Positions 19,669 to 30,008 of a stretch of DNA of 64,000 bases are shown here, piece after piece. The first letter of the stretch is position 1; each line of letters begins with the position of its first letter. The notes below the pieces were generated by a model, which made no database searches, was not told the DNA's origin, and saw only the letters and a program-made list of their open reading frames with translations. Source of the stretch: Actinopolyspora alba (lineage in GTDB: Bacteria; Actinomycetota; Actinomycetes; Mycobacteriales; Pseudonocardiaceae); assembly GCF_900112765.1 (NCBI RefSeq), contig NZ_FOMZ01000003.1:124001-188000 (forward strand), in the 5' to 3' direction. A program made the position numbers and the translations under genes.

Positions 19669-20667
19669 TCAGAGGTCGCTGATGTCCCAGACCAGCGAGT
19701 GCGGTCCCGGATCAGCGTGCGGTGACCACTCGACGCTGCGCAGTTCGGTTTCCTCCGGCAACACGAACACGCTGTGCCCGCCACCCGTTTCCCCGGGCGA
19801 GACCCCGGAGCTGTGCGGTGGACGGGAGGAGAGCGTCACCGAGGACCTGGACACGGTCGAGCCGTCCCGCGCCACCAGCAGCAGGTGCTGGTCCGGTGGC
19901 GAGTCGAACACGGTGGTGCCGCGGTTGGTCAGCTCGATGTGCACCACGATCGCCCGCTGTCCCTCCTCCAGGGTGTGCCCGGCGGCGCTGAAAAGGAAGT
20001 CGGCGGGATCGACCACCTCGACCAGCAGTACGCTGACCGGTTCACCGTTGGGACCGACCGTGTCCAGCTTGCTGCCGACCTTGCCCGCTCTGGGGACAGC
20101 GGGTGGTCGCGGTGTCGGACCACCCGTAGCGCCCTGCTCGCTCCGCGGCCACGCCGCGGAGCCGGGAGGCCCCCACGTGTTGGGCGCTACGGGTGGTTGT
20201 TGTGCCGGTGTCGTGGGGGAGGCCTGCTGTGGTCCCTGCGGCGGCTGTTGTTGCGGCGGTGGTGTTACCTGGCCGGGTGAGGGCGGTGACTGCGGAGCCA
20301 TCGGCGGATACGGCCCGTGCGGTTGGTAAGGGCCGCTCATGCCACCGTGGACCGCGTAGCCCCCGCTGTGCGGTCCCGAGTGCTGCGGAGGCGGTGGTGC
20401 GCCCGCCCCGGAGGGGGGTGCCTGGTAGCCACCGCCGGGTTGGCTCTGCGGCTGGACTCCGACGGAGGCGAGTGCGTTGCGGATCCCGTTCGGGTCGCAC
20501 TCCACACCGACCACCAGCGGCAAGCCGGTGGTGGACAGCGTGGCCAGCCTCGCGGCCACCTCACGCACGTCCATGTTCAGGTAGGCGGCGAGTTCGTGAA
20601 CCGCGGCGCGACCTGTCTCGGCGACGGCGCTGAGCAGACGGACGTCCACGGGATCTGGTGCAGCCAC
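19669..20667 (-). CDS. Winged-helix and Pro-rich linker protein with C-terminal beta domain, unknown function
   Basis: The 332-residue protein has three parts. Residues 1-75 look like a winged-helix fold (VDVRLLSAVAETGRAAVHELAAYL, then DPNGIRNALASVGV). Residues ~75-200 are a low-complexity linker rich in Pro, Gln and Gly. Residues ~200-332 form a beta-rich, DUF4352/telokin-like domain (VSVLLVEVVDPADFLFSAAG, IVVHIELTNRGTTVFDSPPD, FVLPEETELRSVEWSPH). No signal peptide is visible. It converges with rluD and diverges from dnaE. Function is not known. Confidence 0.8.
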   Translation of the reverse strand: MAAPDPVDVRLLSAVAETGRAAVHELAAYLNMDVREVAARLATLSTTGLPLVVGVECDPNGIRNALASVGVQPQSQPGGGYQAPPSGAGAPPPPQHSGPHSGGYAVHGGMSGPYQPHGPYPPMAPQSPPSPGQVTPPPQQQPPQGPQQASPTTPAQQPPVAPNTWGPPGSAAWPRSEQGATGGPTPRPPAVPRAGKVGSKLDTVGPNGEPVSVLLVEVVDPADFLFSAAGHTLEEGQRAIVVHIELTNRGTTVFDSPPDQHLLLVARDGSTVSRSSVTLSSRPPHSSGVSPGETGGGHSVFVLPEETELRSVEWSPHADPGPHSLVWDISDL

Positions 20668-20970
20668 GTCTTGTCACGCTACCCGCTCCCGTGATCGTCG
20701 TGTTTCGTGGTGTCGCTCCCCTCTCAGGCGTGCCGTTGGGCCGAATCCTCGGGATTCCCGCGCGCCCAGTGGGCCGCTCGCGAACACGCCGGGGACGGTC
20801 CGATGTCGGCCGGACGGACTGGATTAGGGTTGGAGGCTCGGTACCGGTCCACCTTTCGTCGTAACGCGAAGGACGTCGACCGAACCGGACTCCGGATCGA
20901 CCATGCGAAACATCGTTGCTGGTCACAGTATTGAATTGCGCCGTGTTGCTTCACGGGAGGGAAAACCGCC
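20668..20970. other. Intergenic region between the Pro-rich protein gene and dnaE
   Basis: About 300 bp with no convincing gene on either strand. It holds the divergent promoters. GGGAGGG at 20955-20961 is the dnaE ribosome site. I see no RNA gene or repeat. Confidence 0.5.
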
Positions 20971-23900
20971 GTGCCTACCGATTCGTTCGTTCATCTGCAC
21001 GTGCACACCGAGTACTCGATGTTGGACGGCGCGGCGAAGATGGGGGCCCTTTTCTCCGAGGCGAAACGCCTCGGGATGCCCGCGGTCGCGATGACCGACC
21101 ACGGCAATATGTACGGTGCCGACGAGTTCTACCAGCAGGCCAAGAAGGCGGGCATCAAACCGATCATCGGTATCGAGGCCTATGTCGCACCGCAGAGCCG
21201 ATACCACAAGAAACCGGTCTTCTGGGGGGAGGCAAAGCAGCGCAGCACCGACGAGTTCGGTGAGGGCGGTGACGTTTCGGGTGCCGGTGCCTACACGCAC
21301 ATGACCATGCTCGCGCGGAACTCGACCGGGCTGCGCAACCTGTTCACCCTGTCCAGCCGTGCCTCCTTCGAGGGGCAGTACCGCAAACCCCGCATGGACC
21401 GCGAGTTGATCGCGGAGCACGCCGAGGGGATCATCGCCACGACCGGCTGTCCCTCCGGCGAGGTGCAGACCCGGCTGCGCCTGGGGCAGTACCGTGAAGC
21501 CCTGCAGGCGGCCTCGGACTACCGCGACATCTTCGGCGCCGAGAACTACTTCCTCGAGCTGATGGACCACGGGCTGGTCATCGAGCGTTCCGTCCGGGAG
21601 AACCTGCTCAAGATCTCCAAGGAGCTGGGGCTTCGCCCGTTGGCCACCAACGACAGCCACTACGTCACCGTCGACCAGGCCGAGTCGCACGGGGCGTTGC
21701 TGTGCGTGCAGTCGGGCAAGACCCTCAACGACGAGAACCGGTTCCAGTTCAACGGCGACGGTTACTACCTCAAGTCGGCCGAGGAGATGCGCGAGTACTG
21801 GGACTCCGAGGTGCCCGGTGCCGCGGACAACACGCTCGTGGTCAGCGATCTGGTGGAGTCCTACGAGCAGGTCTGGACCTATGAGGACCGGATGCCGCGT
21901 GTCACCGTGGAGGCGGGGCGAACGGAACGGGACGCGCTGGCCGCCGAGGTGGAGCACTACCTGCCCACGCGTTTTCCGGAGGGGATCGGTGAGGAGTACC
22001 GGGAGCGGATCGAACGCGAGATCGACGTCCTGGACACCAAGGGGTACTGCGCGTACTTCCTCGTGGTCGGTGACGTCACCCGGTGGGCGAAGTCGGAGAA
22101 CATCCACGTCGGCCCCGGCCGTGGTTCGGCGGCCGGCTCGCTGCTGGCCTACATCCTGCACATCACCGATCTCGATCCGATCGCCCACGGCCTGATCTTC
22201 GAGCGCTTCCTGAACCCGGAGCGGGACTCCCCACCCGACATCGATCTCGACTTCGACGACCGCAGGCGCGACGAGGTGCTGCAGTACGCGATCGACAAGT
22301 ACGGTCGGGACAAGGTCGCCCAGGTCATCACCTTCGGCAAGATCAAGACCAAGGCCGCCATCAAGGACGCCGCGCGCGTGCACCACGGTCAGCCCGGCTT
22401 CGCCATAGCGGACAAGATCTCCAAGGCGCTCCCCGCCCCGATAGCCGCCAAGGACATCCCGCTGGAAGGCATCGTCGACCCGGAGCACGAACGCTACGCG
22501 GAGGCCGCCGAGGTACGCGGGCTCATCGAGAACGACCAGTCCGTCTCGCAGATCTTTTCCACCGCCCGTGGCCTGGAAGGGCTGATCCGCAACGCGGGAG
22601 TGCACGCCTGTGCGGTGATCCTGTCCTCGCAACCGCTGATGGGCACTGTTCCGCTGTGGATGCGTGACGACGGTTCCATCATCACGGGTTGGGACTATCC
22701 CAGCTGTGAGGCCATCGGACTGCTCAAGATGGACTTCCTGGGGCTGTCCAACCTGACCATTCTCGGTGATGCCCTGCAGGCGGTGCGCGACAACCACGGG
22801 TTGGACATCGATCTGTCCACCCTGGCTCTCGACGATGCCAACACCTACGAGCTGCTCGCTCGCGGCGAGAGCCTGGGGGTCTTCCAGCTCGAAGGTGGTG
22901 GGATGCGCGAGCTGCTCAAGCGGCTGCGTCCCACGGAATTCACCGACATCGTGGCCGCCAACGCCCTGTACCGGCCCGGCCCCATGGAAGTCAACGCTCA
23001 CCTGGACTACGCCGATCGCAAGAACGGCCGCAAACCGATCGAGCCCATCCACCCCGAGCTGGAGGAGCCACTGCGCGACGTGCTGGCCGAGACCTACGGC
23101 CTGATCGTCTACCAGGAGCAGATCATGGCGATCGCGCAGCGGGTGGCCAACTACACCCTCGGACAAGCCGACATCCTGCGGCGTGCCATGGGCAAGAAGA
23201 AGAAGGAAGTCCTCGACGAGGAGTTCGTGCGCTTCCACGCCGGCATGTCCGAGAACGGTTACAGCGAAGAGGCGATCAACGCCCTGTGGACCACGGTACT
23301 GCCGTTCGCCGGTTACGCGTTCAACAAGTCCCACGCCGCCGGTTACGCCCTGGTGGCCTACTGGACCGCCTATCTGAAGGCGAACTACCCGGCCGAGTAC
23401 ATGGCAGCGCTGCTGACCGCCAACGGTGACAACAAGGACAAGATGGCGGTCTACCTCTCGGAGTGCCGTCGGATGCAGGTCCGGGTGCTCTCCCCGGACG
23501 TCAACGACTCCAGGGACACGTTCACCGCCGTCGGTTCCGACGTCCGGTTCGGGCTCAGCGCGGTTCGCAACGTCGGTGGCAACGTGGTCGGCTCGATATG
23601 TCGGGTCCGTGACGAGCAGGGAAGGTACGTTTCCTTCCGCGACTTCTTGGACAAGTCCGAGACGGTGGCCTGCAACAAACGTGTCGTGGAGTCACTGATC
23701 AAGGCCGGTGCCTTCGATTCGCTGGGGCACACCCGGATGGGACTGACCGAACAGCACGAATCCGCTGTCGACGCGGTCGTCGGGTTGAAGCGGCAACAGG
23801 CCGCCGGTCAGTTCGACCTGTTCGGCCCCGCTTCGAGCGATGACGCGGCGTCGGAGAGTTCTCCGCTGGCCCATCTGACTTTCTCCTCCGAGGAATGGCC

Positions 23901-24570
23901 CCGCAAGCAGTTGCTGGCCTACGAACGCGAGATGCTGGGGCTGTACGTCTCCGCGCATCCGCTGGACGGTGCCGAGAAACTCCTCGCCCCCTACCAGGAC
24001 ACCGGTATCGCCGAGCTGATCAGCGGGGAACGTTCCTCCTCCGGCGGCAAGGACGGCAAGGACCAGGTGCGGATCGCCGGCATGATCTCCGGCATCCAGC
24101 GCAGGATCAACAAGAACGGTCAACCATGGGCCATCGTGACCATGGAGGACATGGACGCCAGCGTGGAGGTTCTGTTCTTCCCCAAGGCCTACGAGATGTT
24201 CGCCGATACCCTCGTCGAGGACACCGCGATCGCGGTCAAGGGGCGCATCAACGAACGGGAGGGCGCCATCAGCGTGTTCGCCTCGGACGCCGTACCGGTC
24301 GACATCTCGGCTGCCGAGACCGACCCCGGCAGCAGCCCTCCGTTCGTGCTGCGGCTCAACGCGTCCAAGGTCGACCGGAGCATGGTCAACGAGCTCAAGC
24401 GCACGCTGCGGGCCCACTCCGGTGAGGTGCCGGTGCAGGTCAAGTTGCAGGGCAGTCGTGGTGAGACCAGACTCGCTCTTTCCAGTGAGTTCTTCGTCAA
24501 CACCGACAACGGCTTGCAGGGTGAGCTCAAGGGGTTGTTGGGAGCCGGGTGTTTCGAGTCCCTGACCTGA
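20971..24570 (+). CDS. dnaE: DNA polymerase III alpha subunit (DnaE1)
   Basis: This is the replicative polymerase catalytic subunit, 1199 residues. The PHP domain opens with [16 protein letters not shown], and NDSHYV and other metal-binding positions follow; actinobacterial DnaE1 uses PHP exonuclease proofreading. The polymerase palm aspartates lie in [16 protein letters not shown] (D423, D425, D427). Helix-hairpin-helix and OB-fold domains are near the C-terminus ([17 protein letters not shown]). Start GTG 20971 with GGGAGGG upstream. It appears monocistronic. Confidence 0.98.
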   Translation: MPTDSFVHLHVHTEYSMLDGAAKMGALFSEAKRLGMPAVAMTDHGNMYGADEFYQQAKKAGIKPIIGIEAYVAPQSRYHKKPVFWGEAKQRSTDEFGEGGDVSGAGAYTHMTMLARNSTGLRNLFTLSSRASFEGQYRKPRMDRELIAEHAEGIIATTGCPSGEVQTRLRLGQYREALQAASDYRDIFGAENYFLELMDHGLVIERSVRENLLKISKELGLRPLATNDSHYVTVDQAESHGALLCVQSGKTLNDENRFQFNGDGYYLKSAEEMREYWDSEVPGAADNTLVVSDLVESYEQVWTYEDRMPRVTVEAGRTERDALAAEVEHYLPTRFPEGIGEEYRERIEREIDVLDTKGYCAYFLVVGDVTRWAKSENIHVGPGRGSAAGSLLAYILHITDLDPIAHGLIFERFLNPERDSPPDIDLDFDDRRRDEVLQYAIDKYGRDKVAQVITFGKIKTKAAIKDAARVHHGQPGFAIADKISKALPAPIAAKDIPLEGIVDPEHERYAEAAEVRGLIENDQSVSQIFSTARGLEGLIRNAGVHACAVILSSQPLMGTVPLWMRDDGSIITGWDYPSCEAIGLLKMDFLGLSNLTILGDALQAVRDNHGLDIDLSTLALDDANTYELLARGESLGVFQLEGGGMRELLKRLRPTEFTDIVAANALYRPGPMEVNAHLDYADRKNGRKPIEPIHPELEEPLRDVLAETYGLIVYQEQIMAIAQRVANYTLGQADILRRAMGKKKKEVLDEEFVRFHAGMSENGYSEEAINALWTTVLPFAGYAFNKSHAAGYALVAYWTAYLKANYPAEYMAALLTANGDNKDKMAVYLSECRRMQVRVLSPDVNDSRDTFTAVGSDVRFGLSAVRNVGGNVVGSICRVRDEQGRYVSFRDFLDKSETVACNKRVVESLIKAGAFDSLGHTRMGLTEQHESAVDAVVGLKRQQAAGQFDLFGPASSDDAASESSPLAHLTFSSEEWPRKQLLAYEREMLGLYVSAHPLDGAEKLLAPYQDTGIAELISGERSSSGGKDGKDQVRIAGMISGIQRRINKNGQPWAIVTMEDMDASVEVLFFPKAYEMFADTLVEDTAIAVKGRINEREGAISVFASDAVPVDISAAETDPGSSPPFVLRLNASKVDRSMVNELKRTLRAHSGEVPVQVKLQGSRGETRLALSSEFFVNTDNGLQGELKGLLGAGCFESLT

Positions 24571-24785
24571 TGGGGTGGTCCCGCCGGGCGCGAATTTCCT
24601 CGTGGTCCCCGTTTCGCGCGGGAAAGCCGAATCGCCCGATTCGAAAGAGCTCACCGCTGCGATTCCGGCGGGTTGATTACTTCGTATTGATGAAAATGGT
24701 TCGGACGTTCCGCTGATCGTAGTGACAGCTCCGCTATTAACGGTGTTAACTGTGGGTGGACCGGTGTCTATCGCGAAGGGCTGTC
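24571..24785 (+). promoter_or_regulatory. Promoter region of the P450 gene with a TTAAC inverted repeat
   Basis: The 215-bp gap has a locally AT-richer stretch (24670-24750) that contains the inverted repeat TTAAC-GGT-GTTAA at 24737-24749, about 36 bp before the P450 start. This could be an operator for an unlinked regulator. It is a sequence observation only; no regulator gene lies beside it. Confidence 0.35.
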
Positions 24786-26027
24786 ATGACTTCGTCCCAG
24801 CAGTGTCCACATGACTCCGTATCGGTGCTCGACAACGAGTTCCTGCAGGATCCACACGTGCATTACGCGTGGATGCGGGAGTCCGACCCCACCAGGAGAG
24901 TGGTCACCGTGACCGGGATGCCGGTATGGCTGGTGACCCGTTACGCCGATGCCAAAGCCGCGCTGACCGACCCCAGGCTCAGCAAGGACTACCGTGGCAT
25001 GGGGCGGATAACGGAGCGCGAGGTCGAGCGGGGCGCTCAGCGGGCCGACATATCGGAATCCGTGCAGGCCCACATGCTCAACATGGATCCCCCTCATCAC
25101 ACGCGACTGCGCAAGCTGGTGGTCAAGGCGTTCACCGCCCGTCGTGTCGAGGCGTTGCGCCCGAGGATAGAGCAGATAACCGGCGAACTGCTCGACGAGA
25201 TGGCGGCGACGGAGCACGCCGGTGACGCCGGTATCGACCTACTGGACGAGTTCGCCTTCCCCCTGCCCATCCGCGTGATCTGCGAACTGTTGGGAATCCC
25301 CGAGGACCGCAGGGACGAGTTTCGCGAGTGGTCCAACACCGTGGTTTCCGGACAGGAGCCACAGGCCGCGGAACAGGCCGCCGCCGCCATGGCGGAGTAC
25401 CTGCTCGAACTCGTCGCGGAGAAACGTCGGAATCCGATGGACGACCTGCTCACGGCGTTGATCGAAGCCAGTGATGACGCGGATCGGCTCAGTGGTGAGG
25501 AGCTGATCGCCATGGTGTTCCTGCTGCTGGTCGCCGGACACGAGACCACGGTCAACCTCATCGGCAACGGGGTACTGGCATTGCTGCGTGATCCGGAGCA
25601 GTATCGGCTGCTGCGCGACGAACCGGAACGGGCCGCGTCGGTGGTCGAGGAGACGTTGCGGTTCGACGGTCCCGTGAATCTGGCGACCTTCCGGTACACC
25701 ACGGAACCGGTGATGGTCGGAGATGTGGAGATCCCAGCGGAAGAGCTGGTGCTGGTCGCGCTGGGATCGGCCAACCGGGACTCGGAGAAGTTCGAGACGC
25801 CGGATCGGTTCGACCAGGACCGAGCCACCAACGGCCATCTGGCTTTCGGGCACGGTATCCATTTCTGCGTCGGAGCCCCGTTGGCACGTCTGGAGGGCCA
25901 GATCGCGCTGCGGCGGCTCACCGAGCGTTTTCCCGCCATGAAACTGGCCTTGCCGGAGGAACAGCTGTCCTACCGTCCCAGCACGTTGATGCGTGGCCTG
26001 GAACAGTTGCCCGTCCGGCTTTCCTGA
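24786..26027 (+). CDS. Cytochrome P450 (CYP107-like, class I bacterial)
   Basis: A soluble monooxygenase of 413 residues. The I-helix oxygen-binding motif is LLVAGHETTVNLI. The ExxR motif is ETLR, followed by the PERF-like DRFDQDR. The heme ligand Cys lies in AFGHGIHFCVGAPLARLEG. No ferredoxin or ferredoxin reductase is adjacent, so electrons must come from elsewhere, and no biosynthetic cluster surrounds it. The substrate cannot be told; the sequence resembles macrolide and fatty-acid hydroxylases of the CYP107 group. ATG 24786 is preferred (GAAGGG upstream) over GTG 24756. Confidence 0.93.
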   Translation: MTSSQQCPHDSVSVLDNEFLQDPHVHYAWMRESDPTRRVVTVTGMPVWLVTRYADAKAALTDPRLSKDYRGMGRITEREVERGAQRADISESVQAHMLNMDPPHHTRLRKLVVKAFTARRVEALRPRIEQITGELLDEMAATEHAGDAGIDLLDEFAFPLPIRVICELLGIPEDRRDEFREWSNTVVSGQEPQAAEQAAAAMAEYLLELVAEKRRNPMDDLLTALIEASDDADRLSGEELIAMVFLLLVAGHETTVNLIGNGVLALLRDPEQYRLLRDEPERAASVVEETLRFDGPVNLATFRYTTEPVMVGDVEIPAEELVLVALGSANRDSEKFETPDRFDQDRATNGHLAFGHGIHFCVGAPLARLEGQIALRRLTERFPAMKLALPEEQLSYRPSTLMRGLEQLPVRLS

Positions 26028-26107
26028 TCGAAGTTTTCCGGTCGGGGTGTCGGGTCGCTCGGCCGACCGGACGGCCTCCGTTGTCGCTTCCGGCGGCGGG
26101 ACGGGGT

Positions 26108-26149
26108 CCGTTCGGGCCGGAAGGCCGAGCGGCACTTCGGCCCGAACGG
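26108..26149. terminator. Bidirectional terminator between P450 and aftA
   Basis: Perfect 12-bp inverted repeat CCGTTCGGGCCG (26108-26119) / CGGCCCGAACGG (26138-26149) in the 135-bp gap between convergent stops. Confidence 0.7.
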
Positions 26150-26162
26150 GTAGCTCGGTTCG

Positions 26163-28091
26163 TCACCGCACGACGACGGTGTACGGACCGACTTCCCGCG
26201 TGGTGAACTCCGGTCCCCGGAACAGTGCCGCGTCGAACAGCACCCGGTAGTTCAGCACGTTCGGCTGGGCGGGGAAAACATCACGTTTCAGCGTCAGCGA
26301 GAGCTTCCCGACGGGCGGGTTCGAATCCTCGGCCGTGTCATCGTCGTTGCTCGGACCTCCGGCCTCCTGGCGATGCCGGAGCACGAACACGTCCGGAGCG
26401 CGGAACGGACTGTCGCGCAGCAGCCTTGCCAGCTCGGCGCTGTCCGTGGCGTCGGCCCAGCGTTCAATCTCCTCGGCGCGTTGTTCGTACTTGCCCAGCG
26501 GATTGGCGTAGTGCGGTGTTTCCTGCTGGAACATCCAGTAGGGTTCGAACGACTTCAGCTTGTAGTTCGTGCTCAGCACGACGTTCCGCTGTGGATTTCG
26601 CCCGGTCATCCCGGATATGGTCGAGATGAGTTCGTCCAACCATGCGTTGGGTTCGTCCGGGTTCCGCGCGCCGTATGCGTTGTGGCCGGTGGGGTAGTAG
26701 TCCTCGTACGCCTCGCGCACGCGGGAGTCCAATCCGGTGTTGAGCTGGTACTGCGCCACCGAGAGCGCGCCGGTCACGGCCAGCACCACCGACAGCGCGG
26801 TCAATCGCGGTAGATACCTTCCGGGAACTCGTCCCCGCAGCCTGTGGAGCAGCTCGACCAGTCCGATCACGCCTGCCACGACCAGGACGCACTCCAGGAT
26901 CATGCGGAGGCGGAACGCGAGCAGCGTGGTCTCGGCGACCAGTGCGAGTGTGGACAGCCCGAACCACACGTAAACGGTGACCGTCACCGTCAGCAACGCC
27001 GCCGCCAGTGAACTGCTCGTCGCGCGAAGTATCAACCACACCAGGCCGCACAGGCACAGTAATCCGAACGTGGAGAACTCGGTGAACGGCAACGGCAGGT
27101 AAGCGCTTCCGGCCGGCAAGTAGTGCTGTGCAGCGCTGCTCTCGGAAAGTCCGCCCGCGAGCAGGAACGGAGCCCACACCACCAGAGCCAACAGGCCGCT
27201 CACTACTCCGATGGGGACCAGCCGTAGGAACAGTTCCCATACCGTGCGCCCGACCGCAGCGCCGCGCGCGACGCGCGTCGCACCGATGACGGCGGCCATT
27301 ACCACGGTTACCAGCACCGCGAATCCGAAGTTCAACGTGTAGGTCATCGCCGTTAAACCGACGAAGATCCCCACCCCCAACAACACGCCGCGCGGCGCGC
27401 GCTCCCGCGTGGACAGGGCGTACCAGGTCAGCACAGCTATCGGAGCCAGCAGGGCGGCGGAGGGCCAAGCGTACGGTTCCATCAGGCCGTGCCGCATACC
27501 GGTCAACATCGTCACCAGCGCGGCCAGCAGCGCCTGCTCGCGCGGTATCACCAGACTCCACAGCGTGAAGGCCAGCACGACGACCACTGCCAGCCACATC
27601 AGCGCGTAGGGTTTGTAGGCGGCCCAGCCCTCCCATCCGATCAGGTTCGCGAAACGCCCGCCGAGCCAGAACCAGCCCCAGGGATAGTAGGGGGCTATGT
27701 CGGCGTAGTTCATGTCCGCGGGAACCAGGTTCTCCGCCATCCGGTTCATGTACTGCAACCGGAATCCGTTGTCGACCGAGGCACCCCCGTAGTAGAACCG
27801 GGTGCGCTGCAGCGGCATCGCCAGCAGCAGCGTGGTCAGCGTGGTCAGGGCGGTCCAGACACCGATGAGGCGCAGCCCGCCGTTCCCGATCCGCTTTCCG
27901 AGAGCAGGCGGCACCAGGAGCAGCAGCAGAAGTAGAGTGGAGCCGAGAACTGCCAGGGCTTCGGGTGCGTTACCGGGTTCGGAGATTCCGGGCTGAACGA
28001 TGAGGAATTGCAGCAATAGACTGAGCACGACCGCGATTCCCGTGCTCAGCGAAAGTTCGAGGACCGTTCGACCGCCGGAAAGTCTCGGCAT
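26163..28091 (-). CDS. aftA: Galactan 5-O-arabinofuranosyltransferase (AftA-like GT-C)
   Basis: AftA attaches the first arabinofuranose residues from decaprenyl-phosphoarabinose onto galactan during arabinogalactan synthesis. From ATG 28091 the protein is 642 residues with about eleven to thirteen membrane segments. The first extracytoplasmic loop has RTRFYYGGASVDNGFRLQYM and PYYPWGWFWLGGRFANLIGW, both strongly AftA-like. A soluble C-terminal domain follows (residues ~500-642: LDSRVREAYEDYYPTGHNAY, LSTNYKLKSFEPYWMFQ). Open frame extends to 28292 but has no membrane or family signal. It is divergent from the DUF2567 gene, and it implies an arabinogalactan-type wall. Confidence 0.88.
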   Translation of the reverse strand: MPRLSGGRTVLELSLSTGIAVVLSLLLQFLIVQPGISEPGNAPEALAVLGSTLLLLLLLVPPALGKRIGNGGLRLIGVWTALTTLTTLLLAMPLQRTRFYYGGASVDNGFRLQYMNRMAENLVPADMNYADIAPYYPWGWFWLGGRFANLIGWEGWAAYKPYALMWLAVVVVLAFTLWSLVIPREQALLAALVTMLTGMRHGLMEPYAWPSAALLAPIAVLTWYALSTRERAPRGVLLGVGIFVGLTAMTYTLNFGFAVLVTVVMAAVIGATRVARGAAVGRTVWELFLRLVPIGVVSGLLALVVWAPFLLAGGLSESSAAQHYLPAGSAYLPLPFTEFSTFGLLCLCGLVWLILRATSSSLAAALLTVTVTVYVWFGLSTLALVAETTLLAFRLRMILECVLVVAGVIGLVELLHRLRGRVPGRYLPRLTALSVVLAVTGALSVAQYQLNTGLDSRVREAYEDYYPTGHNAYGARNPDEPNAWLDELISTISGMTGRNPQRNVVLSTNYKLKSFEPYWMFQQETPHYANPLGKYEQRAEEIERWADATDSAELARLLRDSPFRAPDVFVLRHRQEAGGPSNDDDTAEDSNPPVGKLSLTLKRDVFPAQPNVLNYRVLFDAALFRGPEFTTREVGPYTVVVR

Positions 28092-28280
28092 CGAGTCGGG
28101 GGAGCTCCGCTTCGTGTTGTACGTTCCGATCGAGCTGGAACTCGGCAAGGTGCCACTCCCGGTCCTGAGAATTCGATGATGGATGTCACGCACAATAGCG
28201 ACAGCTGAAGAGTTGGACTCTTGTGGCCCCGAACAGTGGCTGTTCGTGGCCGATTCACCGGTTCGTTCGGAGGAGGCTCG

Positions 28281-28883
28281 GTGTCGGAACAACCGGTCGA
28301 AGGGCCGGAGCGGAAGTACACGACCGACCGCGACTCGGTCCCGTGGCGACAGCTACGAACACGACCGCCGCGCCCCGGAGTGGTGTTCGGCGCGGATCTG
28401 TTGCCCGCGCTGAGCGTGTTGTCCTTGGTGACCTTGCTGGGGTTTCCGCTCGGTTGGATCTGGGCTCACCTGGCACCGCCGCGGGAAAGCACCATGACAC
28501 GACAGGGTGAGTTGGTTCCGGTGCTGGTCGAGAGCTACCACAGATTCGACGGGCTGGCGGTTTTCCTGCTGCTGAGCTCCGCCTGTGGAGTGCTCGTCGC
28601 CGCGGCCGCCTGGCAGCTGCGCGGCCGCAGGGGACCCGTGCTGCTCGTGGCGATGGTGCTGGGGTCGTTGCTGTCGGCCTGGCTGGGAATGCGGCTCGGC
28701 ACCTCGTTCGCCGCGGGGATGTACCCGGTGCCGGACACCTTGCGTCCCGGCGATCTGGTGGCCGTGGCACCGCGGTTGGACACGCTGGTCGGTTTGCTGG
28801 GGCAACCACTGACCGTCGCCTTGACCTACGGGCTCGTCGCTTCGTGGAACGGGCTGGACGATCTCGGCAGGCGACGGGGGTGA
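28281..28883 (+). CDS. DUF2567-like membrane protein
   Basis: The 200-residue protein has four predicted membrane segments: VVFGADLLPALSVLSLVTLL, FDGLAVFLLLSSACGVLVAA, VLLVAMVLGSLLSAWLGMRL and a last one near LTVALTYGLVASWNGL. Its layout matches the actinobacterial DUF2567 family; function is unknown. Start GTG 28281 has a strong GGAGGAGG at 28269-28276. It is divergent from aftA, with about 190 bp between starts. Confidence 0.8.
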   Translation: MSEQPVEGPERKYTTDRDSVPWRQLRTRPPRPGVVFGADLLPALSVLSLVTLLGFPLGWIWAHLAPPRESTMTRQGELVPVLVESYHRFDGLAVFLLLSSACGVLVAAAAWQLRGRRGPVLLVAMVLGSLLSAWLGMRLGTSFAAGMYPVPDTLRPGDLVAVAPRLDTLVGLLGQPLTVALTYGLVASWNGLDDLGRRRG

Positions 28884-28991
28884 TCGGGGCAACACACGCC
28901 CGTTTTCCGATGTCCGTGCTCGGACGAAGCCGGGGTGTTCCGGGGCGGAGCCGTCGCCGGCTGCCCTGTCAGCCCGGTAGCGGTCGCGGCG

Positions 28992-29945
28992 TCAGTCCGG
29001 TAGCAGTCGCAGCGAACGCAGTGCGCGTTCCATGGTGTCCGGTGTCTCGGCCCCCTCGAACTCCTGGTCCGCCATGCCCACCAGAATCGCGGTGCCCTGC
29101 TGGTACGGCAGGGCCATCACGCCGAGGTAAGCGGACTCGGTGATGCACGTTTCCGCGGTCGCCGGAACGATCTCCGCGCTGACGAAGGTGGCTGTCAGCT
29201 TTCCGCCGTCGAGCGTCACCTGCCGTGGTTCCCGCTGCTTCAGCTGTGGTCGCGTTCCGTCGCTGGTGGTCCAGAGCATGTTCCCGAGCTTTTCGACGGT
29301 CCCCTCGCCGGCTTGGGCGCTGTCGGTCAGCTTCGAGGAGGTCAGTCCGATCAGGGCGCGGAACGACTGCGGTGCCCGGTCGCAGAAGCCCTCCATGTAC
29401 AGCGAGTACCCGCTCAGCGTGATCGTCCCGGTCGAGGGGCTTCCCAACCTGTTGACCGCACCGGGGTGCGTGCTCCAGTCGCCGGGAACGTCGTACGCCA
29501 CGCCGGTCTCCCGGACCGGAACGGACTGCCAACCGGGAATCGCCGCGGGTACGGACTGCCGCGAGTCGGCCGTGGCGCTCGTGGAGCCCGCCGCGACGGA
29601 TCCGTTCCCTCCGTCGTCGTCACCGAGTTTGACCAGTACCAGTGTGGTGATGATGATGACCACACTGGCTATCGCGGTCGAGACCACGGCGATGGTCGGG
29701 CCGCGGCTCCGCCCGGGCGGAGCCGCCGATTCCCCCTGGGGCGGGGCCCATGACGGCGTGCCGTACCGGTTCGACGCCGCCTGCGGCGGTGCGAACGAGG
29801 CGCCGTGTGGCGAGTGCCCGTACGGGGATTGCTCGCCGGCCTGGGCCCCGTCCCCGGAAACGGGTTGTCCGGTCAGCGGATCGTAGTAGCGGTGTGCGCC
29901 GCCGTCCGGTCCCGTCCAGCTGTTGGACCCGCCAGGTAACGACAT
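28992..29945 (-). CDS. Single-pass membrane-anchored extracytoplasmic protein, unknown function
   Basis: The 317-residue protein has a Gly/Pro/Ser-rich cytoplasmic N-terminus (residues 1-82, including GGSNSWTGPDGGAHRYYDPL). One membrane helix follows (TIAVVSTAIASVVIIITTLVL). The extracytoplasmic domain of ~210 residues has two Cys (GFCDRAPQ, ETCITESAY) that could form a disulfide. YDVPGDWSTHPGAVNRLGSP resembles a folded lipoprotein-like domain (PsbP/DUF-type). It sits between DUF2567 and the Lon-domain gene; the function is unknown. Confidence 0.75.
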   Translation of the reverse strand: MSLPGGSNSWTGPDGGAHRYYDPLTGQPVSGDGAQAGEQSPYGHSPHGASFAPPQAASNRYGTPSWAPPQGESAAPPGRSRGPTIAVVSTAIASVVIIITTLVLVKLGDDDGGNGSVAAGSTSATADSRQSVPAAIPGWQSVPVRETGVAYDVPGDWSTHPGAVNRLGSPSTGTITLSGYSLYMEGFCDRAPQSFRALIGLTSSKLTDSAQAGEGTVEKLGNMLWTTSDGTRPQLKQREPRQVTLDGGKLTATFVSAEIVPATAETCITESAYLGVMALPYQQGTAILVGMADQEFEGAETPDTMERALRSLRLLPD

Positions 29946-30008
29946 GGTTCGTGATCCTAGCGAGTACCGCGCATCGCGTGTCGGCTCCTCGCGTGATCGA
30001 ACCGGAAA

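Noticed and set aside
20923-23334. 803-codon minus-strand open frame opposite dnaE
   Set aside because: It is a shadow of dnaE; no domain signature and biased composition.
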